The notes: a model not told the origin generated them from the sequence alone. DNA of 64,000 nucleotides from Clostridia bacterium (GCA_900753975.1 CAAEBC010000012.1:1-64000), one strand, 5' to 3'. Shown: positions 1-8,744, counted from the first letter of the stretch. Numbers and translations are program-made.

Positions 1-79
1 TACCGAACACAGAAGTTAAGCTCAATATAGCCGACAATAGTTGGGGGATGCCCCCTGTGAAGATAGGTATTCGCCAGAT
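1..79 (+). rRNA. rrf: 5S ribosomal RNA, 3' part
   Basis: The window opens inside a 5S rRNA: the run CCGAACACAGAAGTTAAGCT (positions 3-22) is the conserved 5S helix/loop segment, and the sequence continues to the terminal stem near 79. The 5' part lies left of the window, so this is the end of an rRNA operon. A tRNA-Asn follows within 10 bases, a common bacterial rRNA-tRNA arrangement. The exact 3' end is uncertain by a few bases. Confidence 0.9.
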
Positions 80-87
80 TTTTTTAT

Positions 88-163
88 TCCTCTTTAGCTC
101 AGTTGGTAGAGCGCCCGGCTGTTAACCGGTAGGTCGTAGGTTCGAGTCCTACAAGGGGAGCCA
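88..163 (+). tRNA. tRNA-Asn (GTT anticodon)
   Basis: A full cloverleaf can be drawn. The acceptor stem TCCTCTT pairs with AAGGGGA (one G-T wobble), the anticodon loop carries GTT between CCGGCT and AACCGG, the T-arm is GTAGGTTCGAGTCCTAC, and CCA is encoded at 161-163. It probably shares the transcript of the upstream 5S rRNA, because no promoter fits in the 8-base gap. Confidence 0.96.
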
Positions 164-165
164 AA

Positions 166-197
166 AACAAGTAACTTATGTTGCTTGTTTTTTTTTT
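166..197 (+). terminator. Terminator of the rRNA-tRNA operon
   Basis: AAACAAGTAAC pairs with GTTGCTTGTTT around a four-base loop and is followed directly by a run of T. It is an intrinsic terminator three bases after the tRNA CCA. Confidence 0.85.
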
Positions 198-255
198 AGG
201 TCTTTTTGCTATATCATGGCTTTTTATTAATAGTTGAGTAGAGCACTTGAAAATA

Positions 256-309
256 GGGCTCTTTGTCAATCGTTGGTGTGGAGTAACCTGAAAATTGCTC
301 TGCACCAGC
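256..309. repeat. Short palindromic repeat, copy 1 (IS-end-like)
   Basis: The segment starts GGGCTCTTTGTCAAT and continues with a palindromic core bounded by TTGGTG and CACCAG. The same start sequence occurs at 22641, where the roughly 24-base core is present as the reverse complement. GGCTCTTTGTCAA resembles my recollection of ISL3-family terminal repeats, so this may be a solo end or small MITE-like remnant. A weaker relative begins near 231. Between the tRNA terminator and the promoter at 428 I see no gene. Confidence 0.6.
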
Positions 310-427
310 TTTTTTTGTACTTTCCAAATTGCATCTAAAAAACAGTTTAAAAGAGCTACTTTTGGGTACAGTTAATAAGCCAATTGAAATATCTTAAAAA
401 TCCGGTATTATAAAACTAAAAAATTTC

Positions 428-456
428 TTGACTTTCATTTTAGACAATTGTATAAT
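428..456 (+). promoter_or_regulatory. Promoter of the blaI-like operon
   Basis: TTGACT (428-433) and TATAAT (451-456) are separated by exactly 17 bases, a near-consensus vegetative promoter. The -10 box overlaps the first predicted BlaI operator by one base. Confidence 0.8.
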
Positions 457-477
457 AAGTTTGACTTAGACAAATGT
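444..477 (+). promoter_or_regulatory. Paired BlaI/MecI-type operators
   Basis: Two copies of TTAGACAAWTGTA occur 26 bases apart. Each holds an ACA-N2-TGT dyad: ACAATTGT at 444-451 (a perfect palindrome touching the -10) and ACAAATGT at 470-477. BlaI/MecI-family repressors recognise ACA/TGT dyads, so the downstream repressor probably represses its own operon here. The assignment is inferred from spacing, symmetry and context. Confidence 0.65.
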
Positions 478-492
478 AAAAGGAGGTTATGG

Positions 493-861
493 ATGAAAGA
501 TAATCAAAAATTGCCGGATGCTGAATTGGAAGTCATGATGGTTTTGTGGGAGGCAAATGAAACTGTTACATCAGACTATATAATGGAGAGGTTAGATAAG
601 ACTTGGGTAAAGCCTACATTACTTAATTTATTAAATAGGCTTCTTTCTAGAGGATTTGTTAGTTGCGAAAAGAATGGTAAGTTAAATCACTATACTGCTC
701 TTGTGAAAAAAGAAGATTACTTGCAAAAGGAAAGTAAAAATTTTTTAAAACAAATGCATCATAATTCTATTTCGAGTTTGCTTGCATCTTTGTATGGTGG
801 AAAGAAGCTTTCTAAAAAGGACATTGACGAATTAAGTAAATTTATTGAGGAGGCTAAATAG
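493..861 (+). CDS. blaI: BlaI/MecI/CopY-family transcriptional repressor
   Basis: This is a 122-residue winged-helix repressor. The N-terminal KLPDAELEVMMVLWE is the family signature (recognition of a dyad operator by a winged-helix dimer), and the C-terminal helices resemble the BlaI dimerisation domain. The ATG at 493 was preferred over an upstream in-frame start at 448 because AGGAGG lies at 481-486 and the shorter product matches BlaI length. It precedes an M56 protease gene without a gap, the usual repressor-sensor arrangement in which the membrane protease inactivates the repressor. Paired ACA/TGT dyads in the promoter support autoregulation. Whether the inducer is a beta-lactam cannot be told from sequence. 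Confidence 0.85.
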   Translation: MKDNQKLPDAELEVMMVLWEANETVTSDYIMERLDKTWVKPTLLNLLNRLLSRGFVSCEKNGKLNHYTALVKKEDYLQKESKNFLKQMHHNSISSLLASLYGGKKLSKKDIDELSKFIEEAK

Positions 862-1755
862 GTGTTTAAAAATTTTTTAGAAATATCTGTAGCTATGTCA
901 TTTGTTATTATTTTTGTTTTTATAATTTCAAAGATGTTTAACAATAAATACAAAATGAAGTGGAGATATTTTGTATGGCTTTTTATAGCAATAAGGCTTT
1001 TAATACCTATAAATATTAAGGTAGATAAACCAGTTATAGATATTGTACCTCCAGATACAAATGTAGAGATTACAGTTCCAATGTTTGGAAGAAATATTGG
1101 AAATATGAAAGATAATTTTAATACTGTAAATGAAAATGATGTTAATGGTAATGCTAATGAAAACACAAGCGAAATTAATCAAGATTTAAATGAAGTTTCA
1201 AATGGAAATACAAATGAAATCGCATGGGTGAATAGTAAACAAATTAAATTAATAAATTTTATACAAATTGTCTGGATAGCGGGAATGGCAATATCATTTT
1301 TGTTTTATCTGATAAATTTCATTATTTTTAAAATTAAAATAAAAGAGCATTTAGAAAAGTTAGATTCAAAGTTATTTGAGCAAATTAAAAGTGAGTTAAA
1401 TATAAAAAGAAAAGTTAATTTGTGTAAATGTAGTTTAATTAATTCACCGGTATTTGTTGGATTTGTTAGTCCAATTATTTTGATGCCATACACTAATTAT
1501 GCAGATGAAGAATTGAAATTAATTTATAAACATGAGCTTACTCATTTTAAACGTATGGATGTCTGGTATAAGCTTATTTTAGTTATAGCAAGTGTGGTAC
1601 ATTGGTTTAATCCGTTAGTTTATTTGATGAGGAGATATGCAAGTAAAGATATTGAGTATACGTGTGATGATATCGTTACAAAAGATTTAAGTTTAGAGCA
1701 AAGAAAAGAGTATTCTAGAGTAATTTTAAAAACTATGGAAAATGGAGGAATGTAA
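862..1755 (+). CDS. BlaR1/MecR1-like M56 membrane zinc protease, N-terminal half
   Basis: This is a 297-residue integral membrane protein with helices near residues 8-24, 36-50 and 132-157. The zinc protease motif HELTH is at 224-228, as in the M56 antirepressor peptidases that cleave BlaI/MecI. The GTG start directly abuts the blaI stop codon, with GAGGAGG inside the end of blaI, so translation is coupled. The protein stops where M56 sensors normally continue into a helix and an extracellular domain. That continuation is encoded by the next gene, so the sensor is split in two. The full-length penicillin-binding sensor domain of BlaR1 is not present here. Confidence 0.8.
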   Translation: MFKNFLEISVAMSFVIIFVFIISKMFNNKYKMKWRYFVWLFIAIRLLIPINIKVDKPVIDIVPPDTNVEITVPMFGRNIGNMKDNFNTVNENDVNGNANENTSEINQDLNEVSNGNTNEIAWVNSKQIKLINFIQIVWIAGMAISFLFYLINFIIFKIKIKEHLEKLDSKLFEQIKSELNIKRKVNLCKCSLINSPVFVGFVSPIILMPYTNYADEELKLIYKHELTHFKRMDVWYKLILVIASVVHWFNPLVYLMRRYASKDIEYTCDDIVTKDLSLEQRKEYSRVILKTMENGGM

Positions 1756-1756
1756 T

Positions 1757-3064
1757 ATGAAGAAATATTTAAAAGCTCCAATACTTTCAACAGCTTTTTC
1801 AGAAAGTCAAAAGAGCGCAAAGAACAGATTTAAAAATATATTAAGTGAGAAAGGTAAGGTAGGAATTTTAATAACGGTTATTATTGCTATTTTGGTGGTA
1901 ATAGCGACTGCGTTTATTTCGATTAGAAATAGTCAAAATGAAAATGTTATTCCTACTATAACTAGTGGTGAGAAAACAAATGCAGATACTTCTGAAAAGC
2001 AATTAAAAGTGATATTAGATAACATATCTATGTGGAGTTTATCTGGTGAAAGCAAAGAGTATGACACTTATGGGTACGCAATAACTGATCTAAATGGTAA
2101 TGGCAGATTAGAGATAGTTACCTCGCATTGTGATGGTACAGGGCTATATTCTCATAACAAATATTATGAAGTAAATGAAAACTTAAATGGATTGGTAGAG
2201 GTTTCAACAAATTTAAAGCCTGAAGAGATTGAAACATATATAATGGATGGAGCTTCAAAAGTTTTTTATGATAAAGTACAAGATGAATATCATTATGTTT
2301 TTACTAACGTAACTAGAAATGGTCCTGCAGAGTATTTAGAGTCTAAATATGAGTTGGTAATGAAAGGCGAAAATATAAATCAAACATTATTAGCTAGTAA
2401 AAGGACAATTTACAAGGGTGATGGCGGAAATGGTGAGACAGTAATAAAATCTGCAGACGGTGAAGAATTAACTGATGAACAGTATGAAAGATATGAGTAT
2501 TTGCACTATGCTGATTATGAGTACAAATTAGCATATTTAGAATGGATATCTAGCTATAATTTAAATGAAGCAGATATTAACATGGTAAAAACAGAATTAG
2601 AGAAATCTTACGATGGATTTAAATTAGGTATTCCAAAAGTTGAAGTTGAATTAAATGATGAATTTGCTTTAACTGATTTAGATGGAAATAAAGTTCAATT
2701 AAATGCAAGCGTTAAAACTATAAACAAAGAGCTAATAGCATCAAAGTATAATAGTACAGATGGTTTTCATATTAGAGAATATGCTTATGATGACCTACAA
2801 GTTTGGGGATCACTTGATTCTTATGTAGATGATTATTATATCTTGACTATTGAAACTACATCACCAAATTACAAAACAAAAAGGGGAATAAGTGTTGGAG
2901 ATAGCTTAGAAAAATTAAAAGAGGCATATCCGGATAATTTAGAAAAAGTGCCTGATGTTAATGAAATTGTATGGTGCTATCAATATTCTGATTTTATATC
3001 TATAACTTTTAATATAACTGATGGAAAAATAAGTAAGATAACAATTGAAAATATCCCTTGCTAA
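1757..3064 (+). CDS. Split C-terminal half of the M56 sensor, membrane-anchored extracellular domain
   Basis: The first 35 residues (TAFSESQKSAKNRFKNILSE and nearby) match the juxtamembrane segment that follows the protease domain in contiguous BlaR1-like proteins. One transmembrane helix follows near residues 40-59. About 370 extracellular residues come next, with an FG-GAP-like DLNGNGRLEI stretch and a C-terminal lobe beginning GISVGDSLEKLKEAYP, as in small lipoprotein-like sensor domains. GGAGG at 1744-1748 lies nine bases before the ATG, and the previous gene ends two bases before the start, so the two halves are probably co-translated and act together. The ligand is unknown. Confidence 0.6.
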   Translation: MKKYLKAPILSTAFSESQKSAKNRFKNILSEKGKVGILITVIIAILVVIATAFISIRNSQNENVIPTITSGEKTNADTSEKQLKVILDNISMWSLSGESKEYDTYGYAITDLNGNGRLEIVTSHCDGTGLYSHNKYYEVNENLNGLVEVSTNLKPEEIETYIMDGASKVFYDKVQDEYHYVFTNVTRNGPAEYLESKYELVMKGENINQTLLASKRTIYKGDGGNGETVIKSADGEELTDEQYERYEYLHYADYEYKLAYLEWISSYNLNEADINMVKTELEKSYDGFKLGIPKVEVELNDEFALTDLDGNKVQLNASVKTINKELIASKYNSTDGFHIREYAYDDLQVWGSLDSYVDDYYILTIETTSPNYKTKRGISVGDSLEKLKEAYPDNLEKVPDVNEIVWCYQYSDFISITFNITDGKISKITIENIPC

Positions 3065-3070
3065 AGGTAC

Positions 3071-3099
3071 TTGAAATATGTAAATTTTTGCGATATAAT
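3071..3099 (+). promoter_or_regulatory. Promoter of the ClpX-like gene
   Basis: TTGAAA (3071-3076) and TATAAT (3094-3099) with a 17-base spacer lie 62 bases before the start codon. Confidence 0.65.
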
Positions 3100-3161
3100 C
3101 TCGACATACTTTAAATACTTTGTGAAGTCCTTTAATATGAATATGTGAAGGAGGGACCACC

Positions 3162-4376
3162 ATGTCTGCTAGTGATATGCCGTATGCTGCCAGAAAGGGG
3201 ATTTTTGACTTGATTACTGGCTATGCTAATAATAATGATGCGAGTTCGAAGAATTCTAAGAAGATGAATGCGCAAGAGGCTGCGATTGCATTTTTGTCGG
3301 ATGAGCTTGAAGGACTATTTTCTCGGTATGAATGTTTAAATAGTTCGCCGAGTGATATTGCTCAGAAAATGTGTGAAGAAGTTATTGGTCAAGACGAGGT
3401 TATTGAGAAGATTGTGCATGTTGCATACTTTAATCAGCTTATAAATCTTGCTGAGGACTTGGGTTATAGCGATTTGCCTAAACGAAATAATATTATTTTG
3501 GTTGGCGATACTGGTATGGGTAAAACTTGTAGTATAAATGCATTGGCTAATCATTTTAAGATGCCACTTGCCAAGTATAGTGTAGATTCAATTACTTCTG
3601 CAGGATATATTGGAAATAAAGTCGAAGATGTTCTTATTAGACTTTTTGAAATTGCCAATCGTGACCTTTGGCTTGCTGAACGTGGAATTATTTATTTGGA
3701 TGAGTTTGATAAAAAGAGGGAGCAAGAGACTAGTGCTGGCAAAGATATTAATGGTAAGGCTGTGCAGGAAGAAATTCTTAAACTGCTAGAGCCGTCTCAA
3801 ATTGATATTGTTTTGCCTGATAGGACCAAAGTTCCTTTTAAAACAGACAAACTTACTATTATTTTGGGTGGAGCTTTTGTTGGGCTTGATGATATTCGAA
3901 GAAAGAGACTTTGCAAGAAAACTTTAGGGTTTGCTAGCAATAATGATGAACTGACTGATGATGAAATTAGGGCTAAAGGGTATATACCGCAAGATTTTAT
4001 TGATTTTGGGTATATTCCTGAATGCATTGGTAGAATTAATATAATTGCTGAGCTTAGGAAACTTGATAAGGATGATGTTTTAAGGATAATTTATCAGGGC
4101 AAAAACTCTCCATATATTAAGCAAACTAGATTTATTGCTAATTTTTTAAATGTCGATATGTATATTAGCAAAAAATTTATTGAGAATGTGGCAGATGAGG
4201 TTTTGGAAGCCGGCACGGGAGTTAGATCGCTTGAGTCACGAATGATAAATATTTTTTATCCAATTCGTCAAGATGCTTTTGAACATCGTGGCGAAGATGG
4301 AATGTGTGAGATATATGATGATGGTTCATATATGCTACTTTATGACGATATGACGTATTATGGTATGGTTGAATAA
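3162..4376 (+). CDS. ClpX-like AAA+ ATPase without zinc finger
   Basis: This 404-residue AAA+ protein belongs to the ClpX/HslU group. It has Walker A GDTGMGKT (near 114-121), a GYIGNKVEDVLIRL segment resembling the ClpX pore region, Walker B IIYLDEFDK and a sensor-2 like GTGVRSLES. The N-terminal zinc-binding domain of true ClpX is absent and is replaced by about 60 residues rich in Asn, Ser and Lys. The C-terminal domain is short and acidic. It may unfold proteins with or without ClpP, and the canonical IGF loop for ClpP docking is not evident. AAGGAGGG precedes the ATG by seven bases. It stands alone between its own promoter and a terminator, so it is probably a paralogue rather than the housekeeping clpX. 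Confidence 0.75.
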   Translation: MSASDMPYAARKGIFDLITGYANNNDASSKNSKKMNAQEAAIAFLSDELEGLFSRYECLNSSPSDIAQKMCEEVIGQDEVIEKIVHVAYFNQLINLAEDLGYSDLPKRNNIILVGDTGMGKTCSINALANHFKMPLAKYSVDSITSAGYIGNKVEDVLIRLFEIANRDLWLAERGIIYLDEFDKKREQETSAGKDINGKAVQEEILKLLEPSQIDIVLPDRTKVPFKTDKLTIILGGAFVGLDDIRRKRLCKKTLGFASNNDELTDDEIRAKGYIPQDFIDFGYIPECIGRINIIAELRKLDKDDVLRIIYQGKNSPYIKQTRFIANFLNVDMYISKKFIENVADEVLEAGTGVRSLESRMINIFYPIRQDAFEHRGEDGMCEIYDDGSYMLLYDDMTYYGMVE

Positions 4377-4394
4377 TAAATAGAAAGTGCTTGT

Positions 4395-4439
4395 AAAAAA
4401 GGGATAGAGCTTGATATTTTCAAGGTCTGTCCCTTTTTC
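4395..4439 (+). terminator. Intrinsic terminator after the ClpX-like gene
   Basis: AAAAAAGGGA pairs with TCCCTTTTT, with additional pairing of AGCTTGA with TCAAGGT. It is followed at 4453-4470 by a half copy of the CCTCCGTCCCC repeat described in the findings. Confidence 0.75.
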
Positions 4440-4501
4440 TCAAAAATGAGAATTTTCCTCCGTCCCCATTTTCTTTTTCATTCGTCAATGTAATTTTTTA
4501 A

Positions 4502-4530
4502 TTGCAATTGAATATTTTATGTATTATAAT
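4502..4530 (+). promoter_or_regulatory. Promoter of plsX
   Basis: TTGCAA (4502-4507) and TATAAT (4525-4530) are 17 bases apart. No FapR-type operator is visible nearby. Confidence 0.6.
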
Positions 4531-4576
4531 TGCCTTTGTACATATATTAATATATAACATTTGGAAAGGAGTCAAA

Positions 4577-5611
4577 ATGAAAATATTAATTGATGCAATG
4601 GGCGGAGACAATAGCCCAGATGAGATTATTAAAGGTTGTGTTCAAACAGTAGATGAATTAGAATCTGAAATAATCTTAATTGGTGATGAAAGCAAAATTA
4701 ACGAAAAAGTGAAAGATTTTTATGGAAAAGATAGTATTGCAGAAGTAAATCCTAAGCTAACCGTTAAAAATGCAAGTGAAGTTATTTCAAATCACGAATC
4801 TCCGACAGAAGCAATCAGAAGTAAAAAAGATTCTTCTATGGTAGTTGGGTTTAAAATGCTAAAAGATGGTGAAGGAGATGTATTTATCTCTGCTGGAAGC
4901 ACAGGTGCTTTTATGGCTGGTGGATTACTTTTAGTTGGCAGAATTAAGGGTATTGATAGACCTGCTCTTTGTCCTATTTTACCATCACATAGTGGAAAAG
5001 GTTTTATGCTTATAGATAGTGGTGCAAATACGAACTGTAGACCTAATAATTTGCTTCAATTTGCTCAGATGGGAAGTGTATACATGAAGAATGTTAAACA
5101 CGTCGAAAATCCTGTTGTAGGGCTTTTAAACATCGGTGCAGAAGAGGGAAAAGGCAATGATTTAATGAAAGAAACGTATATCAAACTTGATGAAAACGAA
5201 AGTATTAATTTTTATGGAAATGTAGAAGGCAGATATATGTTTGATGATGACGTAGATGTTGTTGTTACGGACGGATTTACAGGTAATGTAGCACTAAAGA
5301 CTATTGAGGGAATGGGACTTATGATTACTAAACTTCTAAAAGAAGAGCTTACGAAGTCTTGGTGGTCTAGTTTTTTAACATTACTACTTAAACCATATTT
5401 GAAAAAATTTAAAAAGAGAATGGATTATAGTGAATATGGTGGAGCATTACTTTTAGGTATTAAAAAGCCGATGGTAAAATGTCATGGCAGTGCAAATGCC
5501 AAGATAGTAAAATTTACTCTTCATCAAGCAGAAGAGTTTGCTAAAAACAATGTTGTACAAGGGATTGAAACAATTATATCTAAAGAAGATAAAAAAAATA
5601 TTGACAATTAA
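4577..5611 (+). CDS. plsX: Phosphate acyltransferase PlsX
   Basis: PlsX makes acyl-phosphate from acyl-ACP, the first committed step of phosphatidic acid synthesis with PlsY. The 344-residue protein starts with the typical MKILIDAMGGDNSPDEI and contains NHESPTEAIRSKKDSSM and SAGSTGAFMAGG, all hallmarks of the family. The ATG at 4577 was chosen because GGAAAGGAG lies just upstream and the family begins at MKI(L/A)IDAMGGD; an upstream in-frame start would add 25 hydrophobic residues. acpP and rnc follow, as in the common plsX-fabD-fabG-acpP-rnc cluster, but fabD and fabG are missing between plsX and acpP here. Confidence 0.95.
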   Translation: MKILIDAMGGDNSPDEIIKGCVQTVDELESEIILIGDESKINEKVKDFYGKDSIAEVNPKLTVKNASEVISNHESPTEAIRSKKDSSMVVGFKMLKDGEGDVFISAGSTGAFMAGGLLLVGRIKGIDRPALCPILPSHSGKGFMLIDSGANTNCRPNNLLQFAQMGSVYMKNVKHVENPVVGLLNIGAEEGKGNDLMKETYIKLDENESINFYGNVEGRYMFDDDVDVVVTDGFTGNVALKTIEGMGLMITKLLKEELTKSWWSSFLTLLLKPYLKKFKKRMDYSEYGGALLLGIKKPMVKCHGSANAKIVKFTLHQAEEFAKNNVVQGIETIISKEDKKNIDN

Positions 5612-5679
5612 TCTAACATATAATATTGTATTTTTATAGAGGTACATACATAAATGATTTTGAAGGGAGGTCATTTGGA

Positions 5680-5919
5680 ATGAATCCAGATGCAATTTTA
5701 GAAAAGGTAAAAGAGGTTATTGTTGAACAATTAGGTGTAGAAGATGAAAATATTAAATTAGATACATCATTTATCGATGATTTAGGAGCAGATTCACTAG
5801 ACATAGTTGAACTTATCATGGCTCTTGAAGAAGAATTTGATATGCAAATACCTGATAGTGAGGCTGAAAAAATTTCAACGGTTAATGATGTTGTTGAATA
5901 CATTAAAAATAACCAATAA
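5680..5919 (+). CDS. acpP: Acyl carrier protein
   Basis: This is a 79-residue acidic carrier protein of fatty acid synthesis. [18 protein letters not shown] contains the DSL serine that receives 4'-phosphopantetheine, placed about residue 38 as in standard ACP. The start at 5680 has GGGAGG at 5665-5670; an upstream in-frame start would add 18 residues not found in ACPs. It lies 68 bases after plsX and before a strong terminator, so plsX-acpP forms a short operon. Confidence 0.95.
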   Translation: MNPDAILEKVKEVIVEQLGVEDENIKLDTSFIDDLGADSLDIVELIMALEEEFDMQIPDSEAEKISTVNDVVEYIKNNQ

Positions 5920-5931
5920 GAAAGATTTAAG

Positions 5932-5971
5932 TATCATTCTAAGAAAATTTTTCTTAGAATGATATTTTTTT
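5932..5971 (+). terminator. Terminator after acpP
   Basis: TATCATTCTAAGAAAA pairs with TTTTCTTAGAATGATA and runs into a stretch of T. It is a near-perfect intrinsic terminator. Confidence 0.9.
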
Positions 5972-6082
5972 GCCAGAAATATTGGTAAAAAATAATATAA
6001 AACAAGAAGTAAACTTATTTTGATATTATTTAATAATAATTTATGATATAATTTTTATATTAACAAAAGGTGGTGAAATTTT

Positions 6083-6751
6083 ATGAAAAGCTTGCAAGAT
6101 AAAATTAATTATAATTTTAAACATGACAAACTTTTAGAACTTGCTTTAACCCATACTTCTTATGCAAACGAAATAAAAGGAAGAGAGAGCAACGAAAGAA
6201 TAGAATTTTTAGGTGATGCTATTTTGGAGCTCATTTCGAGTGAATATATTTATTTAAATTATCCAAAACTTTCTGAGGGAGAAATGACTAAAACTAGAGC
6301 ATATGCAGTTTGTGAAGAGTCTTTAGCTGAGCTTGCAAATAACTATGGCTTTAGTGATTTTTTACTTGTTGGAAAATGTGAAGAAAAAATTGATGGCAGA
6401 TACAGAAATTCTATTTTAGCAGATAGTGTTGAAGCTGTGATTGGAGCTATTTTCTTAGATGGCGGATTAGATGAAGCTAAAAATTTTATACTTTCTTGGG
6501 TCGTAAAAAAAGTAAAAGAATATTTGACAAAAGGAAGTAATGATTATAAGACTACTTTGCAAGAAAAGTTACAAGTTCATGGTGATGTAAAAATTGAATA
6601 TAAAATTGTGGATGAAACTGGACCAGAACATAATAGACTTTTTACAGCTGAGGTTTTTTGCGATGGTAAGTTACTAGGTAAAGGTAATGGAAAAAGTAAG
6701 AAAGAAGCAGAGATGGAGGCAGCAAAAGAAGCTTTAAATATGATGAGGTGA
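6083..6751 (+). CDS. rnc: Ribonuclease III
   Basis: RNase III is a double-strand-specific endoribonuclease for rRNA precursor and structured RNA processing. The 222-residue protein has the signature NERIEFLGDAILELI with catalytic Glu and Asp, a second metal-binding cluster ADSVEAVIGAIFLDGG, and a C-terminal double-stranded RNA binding domain (DYKTTLQEKLQ to the end, with GKGNGKSKKEAEMEAAKEAL). A GGTGGTG ribosome site precedes the ATG. Long hairpins elsewhere in this window would be natural substrates if transcribed. That link is speculation. Confidence 0.96.
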   Translation: MKSLQDKINYNFKHDKLLELALTHTSYANEIKGRESNERIEFLGDAILELISSEYIYLNYPKLSEGEMTKTRAYAVCEESLAELANNYGFSDFLLVGKCEEKIDGRYRNSILADSVEAVIGAIFLDGGLDEAKNFILSWVVKKVKEYLTKGSNDYKTTLQEKLQVHGDVKIEYKIVDETGPEHNRLFTAEVFCDGKLLGKGNGKSKKEAEMEAAKEALNMMR

Positions 6752-6755
6752 TATT

Positions 6756-7844
6756 TTGAAAAATATTTTGATTTCAGGGTATTATGGTTTTAATAATACT
6801 GGAGACGAAGCAATGATTGAGACCATGTCTACACTTTTAGCCAAAAGAGACTATGGTCTAATAGTACTTTCTTCAAATCCTGAGAGAACTAAAGAACTTT
6901 ATAATGTACAAGCTTATGATAGGTATAAATTTTTTGAGATTGTAAAAGCTATAAAAAAGTCAGATATGGTTATAAGTGGTGGAGGAACTTTATTTCAAGA
7001 CATAACTAGTAAGAAAAGTATTTGGTACTATTTAGGAATTGTAAAGCTTGCGCAGCTTCTTGGAAAGAAAGTATGCGTTGCTTATCAAGGAATGGGGCCT
7101 TTAAAAACAAAACTATATAGAAAGATGACTAAAAGTATTTTAAATAAAAAAAGTGTTAAATTAGTTGCACTTAGAGACGAACATGCAATTGAGTTTGCTA
7201 AGGAGCTTGGAATTAAAGAAGATAAAATAATGTTTTCTTCTGATATGATTTTTATGATGCAACCTCCAGCAAAGGAAAGATGCCTAAAAATTCTTAATGA
7301 TAATGTTCATGGCTTAAAAGAAGGACAAAAGTTAATTGGTTTATCGGTTAGAGAATGGAAAGATAAAGATAGAACGGATTTATTCGCAAAACTTGCTGAT
7401 GCTCTTCACGAAAAGTATGATGCAAGAATTGTATTTTTCCCTTTCCATAAGCCAAAGGATGCTGAAATTAGTAAAATTATTATGCATAAGATGAAGCATG
7501 AAGATAAAGCTGTTCTTATGCCAAATAGATATTTGCCATCTGAGATTCTAGGGACAATGGGACTTATGGATGTAAATATCGGTGTTAGATTACATTCACT
7601 TGTTTTCTCAGCAGTTATGAATGTACCTACTGTTGGTATTTCATATGATCCTAAGATAGATGGATTTTTGGAGCTTATAAATATGACACCAGTTTGTACT
7701 TATGACGACATAGCTGTGGACAAGATATTAAGCTATGTAGATAATTTTATGAATAACGAAAAAGTTGATTATTTCTCTAAAATAAATTATTTTAGAGAAA
7801 TTGGAACAAAAACACTAAATAAGATTTTAGATGAGGTAAAATAA
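6756..7844 (+). CDS. csaB: CsaB-like polysaccharide pyruvyl transferase
   Basis: This is a 362-residue protein of the polysaccharide pyruvyl transferase family. Typical features are the N-terminal GYYGFNNTGDEAMIETM, SGGGTLFQDITSKKSIWYY, the central AYQGMGPL, and the C-terminal GVRLHSLVFSAVMNVPTVGISYDPK that carries the nucleotide/active-site histidine. CsaB adds ketal pyruvate to peptidoglycan-linked secondary wall polymer, creating the anchor for SLH-domain proteins. The TTG start has GAGGTG just upstream, four bases after rnc. No SLH protein is seen in this window, so the acceptor is unproven. Confidence 0.85.
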   Translation: MKNILISGYYGFNNTGDEAMIETMSTLLAKRDYGLIVLSSNPERTKELYNVQAYDRYKFFEIVKAIKKSDMVISGGGTLFQDITSKKSIWYYLGIVKLAQLLGKKVCVAYQGMGPLKTKLYRKMTKSILNKKSVKLVALRDEHAIEFAKELGIKEDKIMFSSDMIFMMQPPAKERCLKILNDNVHGLKEGQKLIGLSVREWKDKDRTDLFAKLADALHEKYDARIVFFPFHKPKDAEISKIIMHKMKHEDKAVLMPNRYLPSEILGTMGLMDVNIGVRLHSLVFSAVMNVPTVGISYDPKIDGFLELINMTPVCTYDDIAVDKILSYVDNFMNNEKVDYFSKINYFREIGTKTLNKILDEVK

Positions 7845-7875
7845 AATCACATAGGAGAAATGGAGGATAATAGTT

Positions 7876-8727
7876 GTGAAACAAATTAAGTTAGAAGATT
7901 TTGTAAAATTTTTGTTTGCAATTATTGGTGGTGCTTTAGTTGGCATTGGTGAGTCTTGGGTTTTGATTCCGCTAAAGCTTACAACAGGTGGTTTTAATGG
8001 AATAGGAATGCTTGCTTATTATATTTTTGGAATACCAGTATTTGTTGTTTCGCTTGTATTAAATATTCCACTTTTCTTGGTATCTATGAAGATGCTTGGA
8101 GTTAAGTATTCATTTAGAACGTTACTTAGTATGTTATCTCTTTCACTTATGCTAAATGTTGGTGCTTCTTGGACACCACTTACTTCGGATATGTTACTTG
8201 CATCTATTTTTGGAAGTGTGATTATTGGTGTAGGAATAGCTATTGCAATAAAGGGCGAAAGTACTACGGGTGGAACAGATTTACTTGCTAAGTTAATTCA
8301 ATCAAAAAATAAGCACTTGAATTTAGGCGAAATTATTTTGATTATAGATGGAATTATTATTGCATTTGCAGCATTTACATTTGAGAGTATTGAAATAGCT
8401 TTGTATTCTGGTATTGCTGTTTTTGTAATGACAAAAGTTATTGATTTAATTTTAGACGGTGCTAAATATTCAAAAGCTATTTTTGTTATTTCAGACAAGA
8501 GCGAAGAAATATCTAAGTATATAATGAACGATATTAAAAGAGGAGTTACTTATATAAAAGGTCAAGGGGCATATTCTGGAACTGACAAAAATATAATTCT
8601 TTGTATTGCAAATAAAAGAGAGATTCCTAAAATAGAAGACAAAATAAAAGAAATAGATGATGCAGCTTTTGTTATAGTTACTACTGTTTCGGAAGCTATT
8701 GGTAGAGGATTTAAAAATGAAATTTGA
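7876..8727 (+). CDS. YitT-family membrane protein (DUF2179)
   Basis: This 283-residue protein has five or six hydrophobic helices in the first about 200 residues, including [24 protein letters not shown] and [15 protein letters not shown], which are hallmarks of the YitT family. A soluble C-terminal DUF2179 domain (about 205-280, [20 protein letters not shown]) follows. The biochemical role of the family is unknown. The GTG start is preceded by GGAGG nine bases upstream. The stop lies 17 bases before the transketolase start, which suggests co-transcription. Confidence 0.85.
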   Translation: MKQIKLEDFVKFLFAIIGGALVGIGESWVLIPLKLTTGGFNGIGMLAYYIFGIPVFVVSLVLNIPLFLVSMKMLGVKYSFRTLLSMLSLSLMLNVGASWTPLTSDMLLASIFGSVIIGVGIAIAIKGESTTGGTDLLAKLIQSKNKHLNLGEIILIIDGIIIAFAAFTFESIEIALYSGIAVFVMTKVIDLILDGAKYSKAIFVISDKSEEISKYIMNDIKRGVTYIKGQGAYSGTDKNIILCIANKREIPKIEDKIKEIDDAAFVIVTTVSEAIGRGFKNEI

Positions 8728-8744
8728 AAGGAAGAGGTAAAGTG

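Noticed and set aside
99..305. Minus-strand reading frame across tRNA-Asn
   Set aside because: It is the antisense of the tRNA and the repeat; this type of spurious frame is common over tRNA genes.
759..1166. Minus-strand frame over blaI and the M56 gene
   Set aside because: It is a shadow of two well-supported plus-strand genes.
4480..4576. FapR operator before plsX
   Set aside because: No TTAGTACC-type dyad is present.
8298..8498. Minus-strand frame inside the YitT-family gene
   Set aside because: It is opposite conserved membrane-protein coding sequence and has no start signals.
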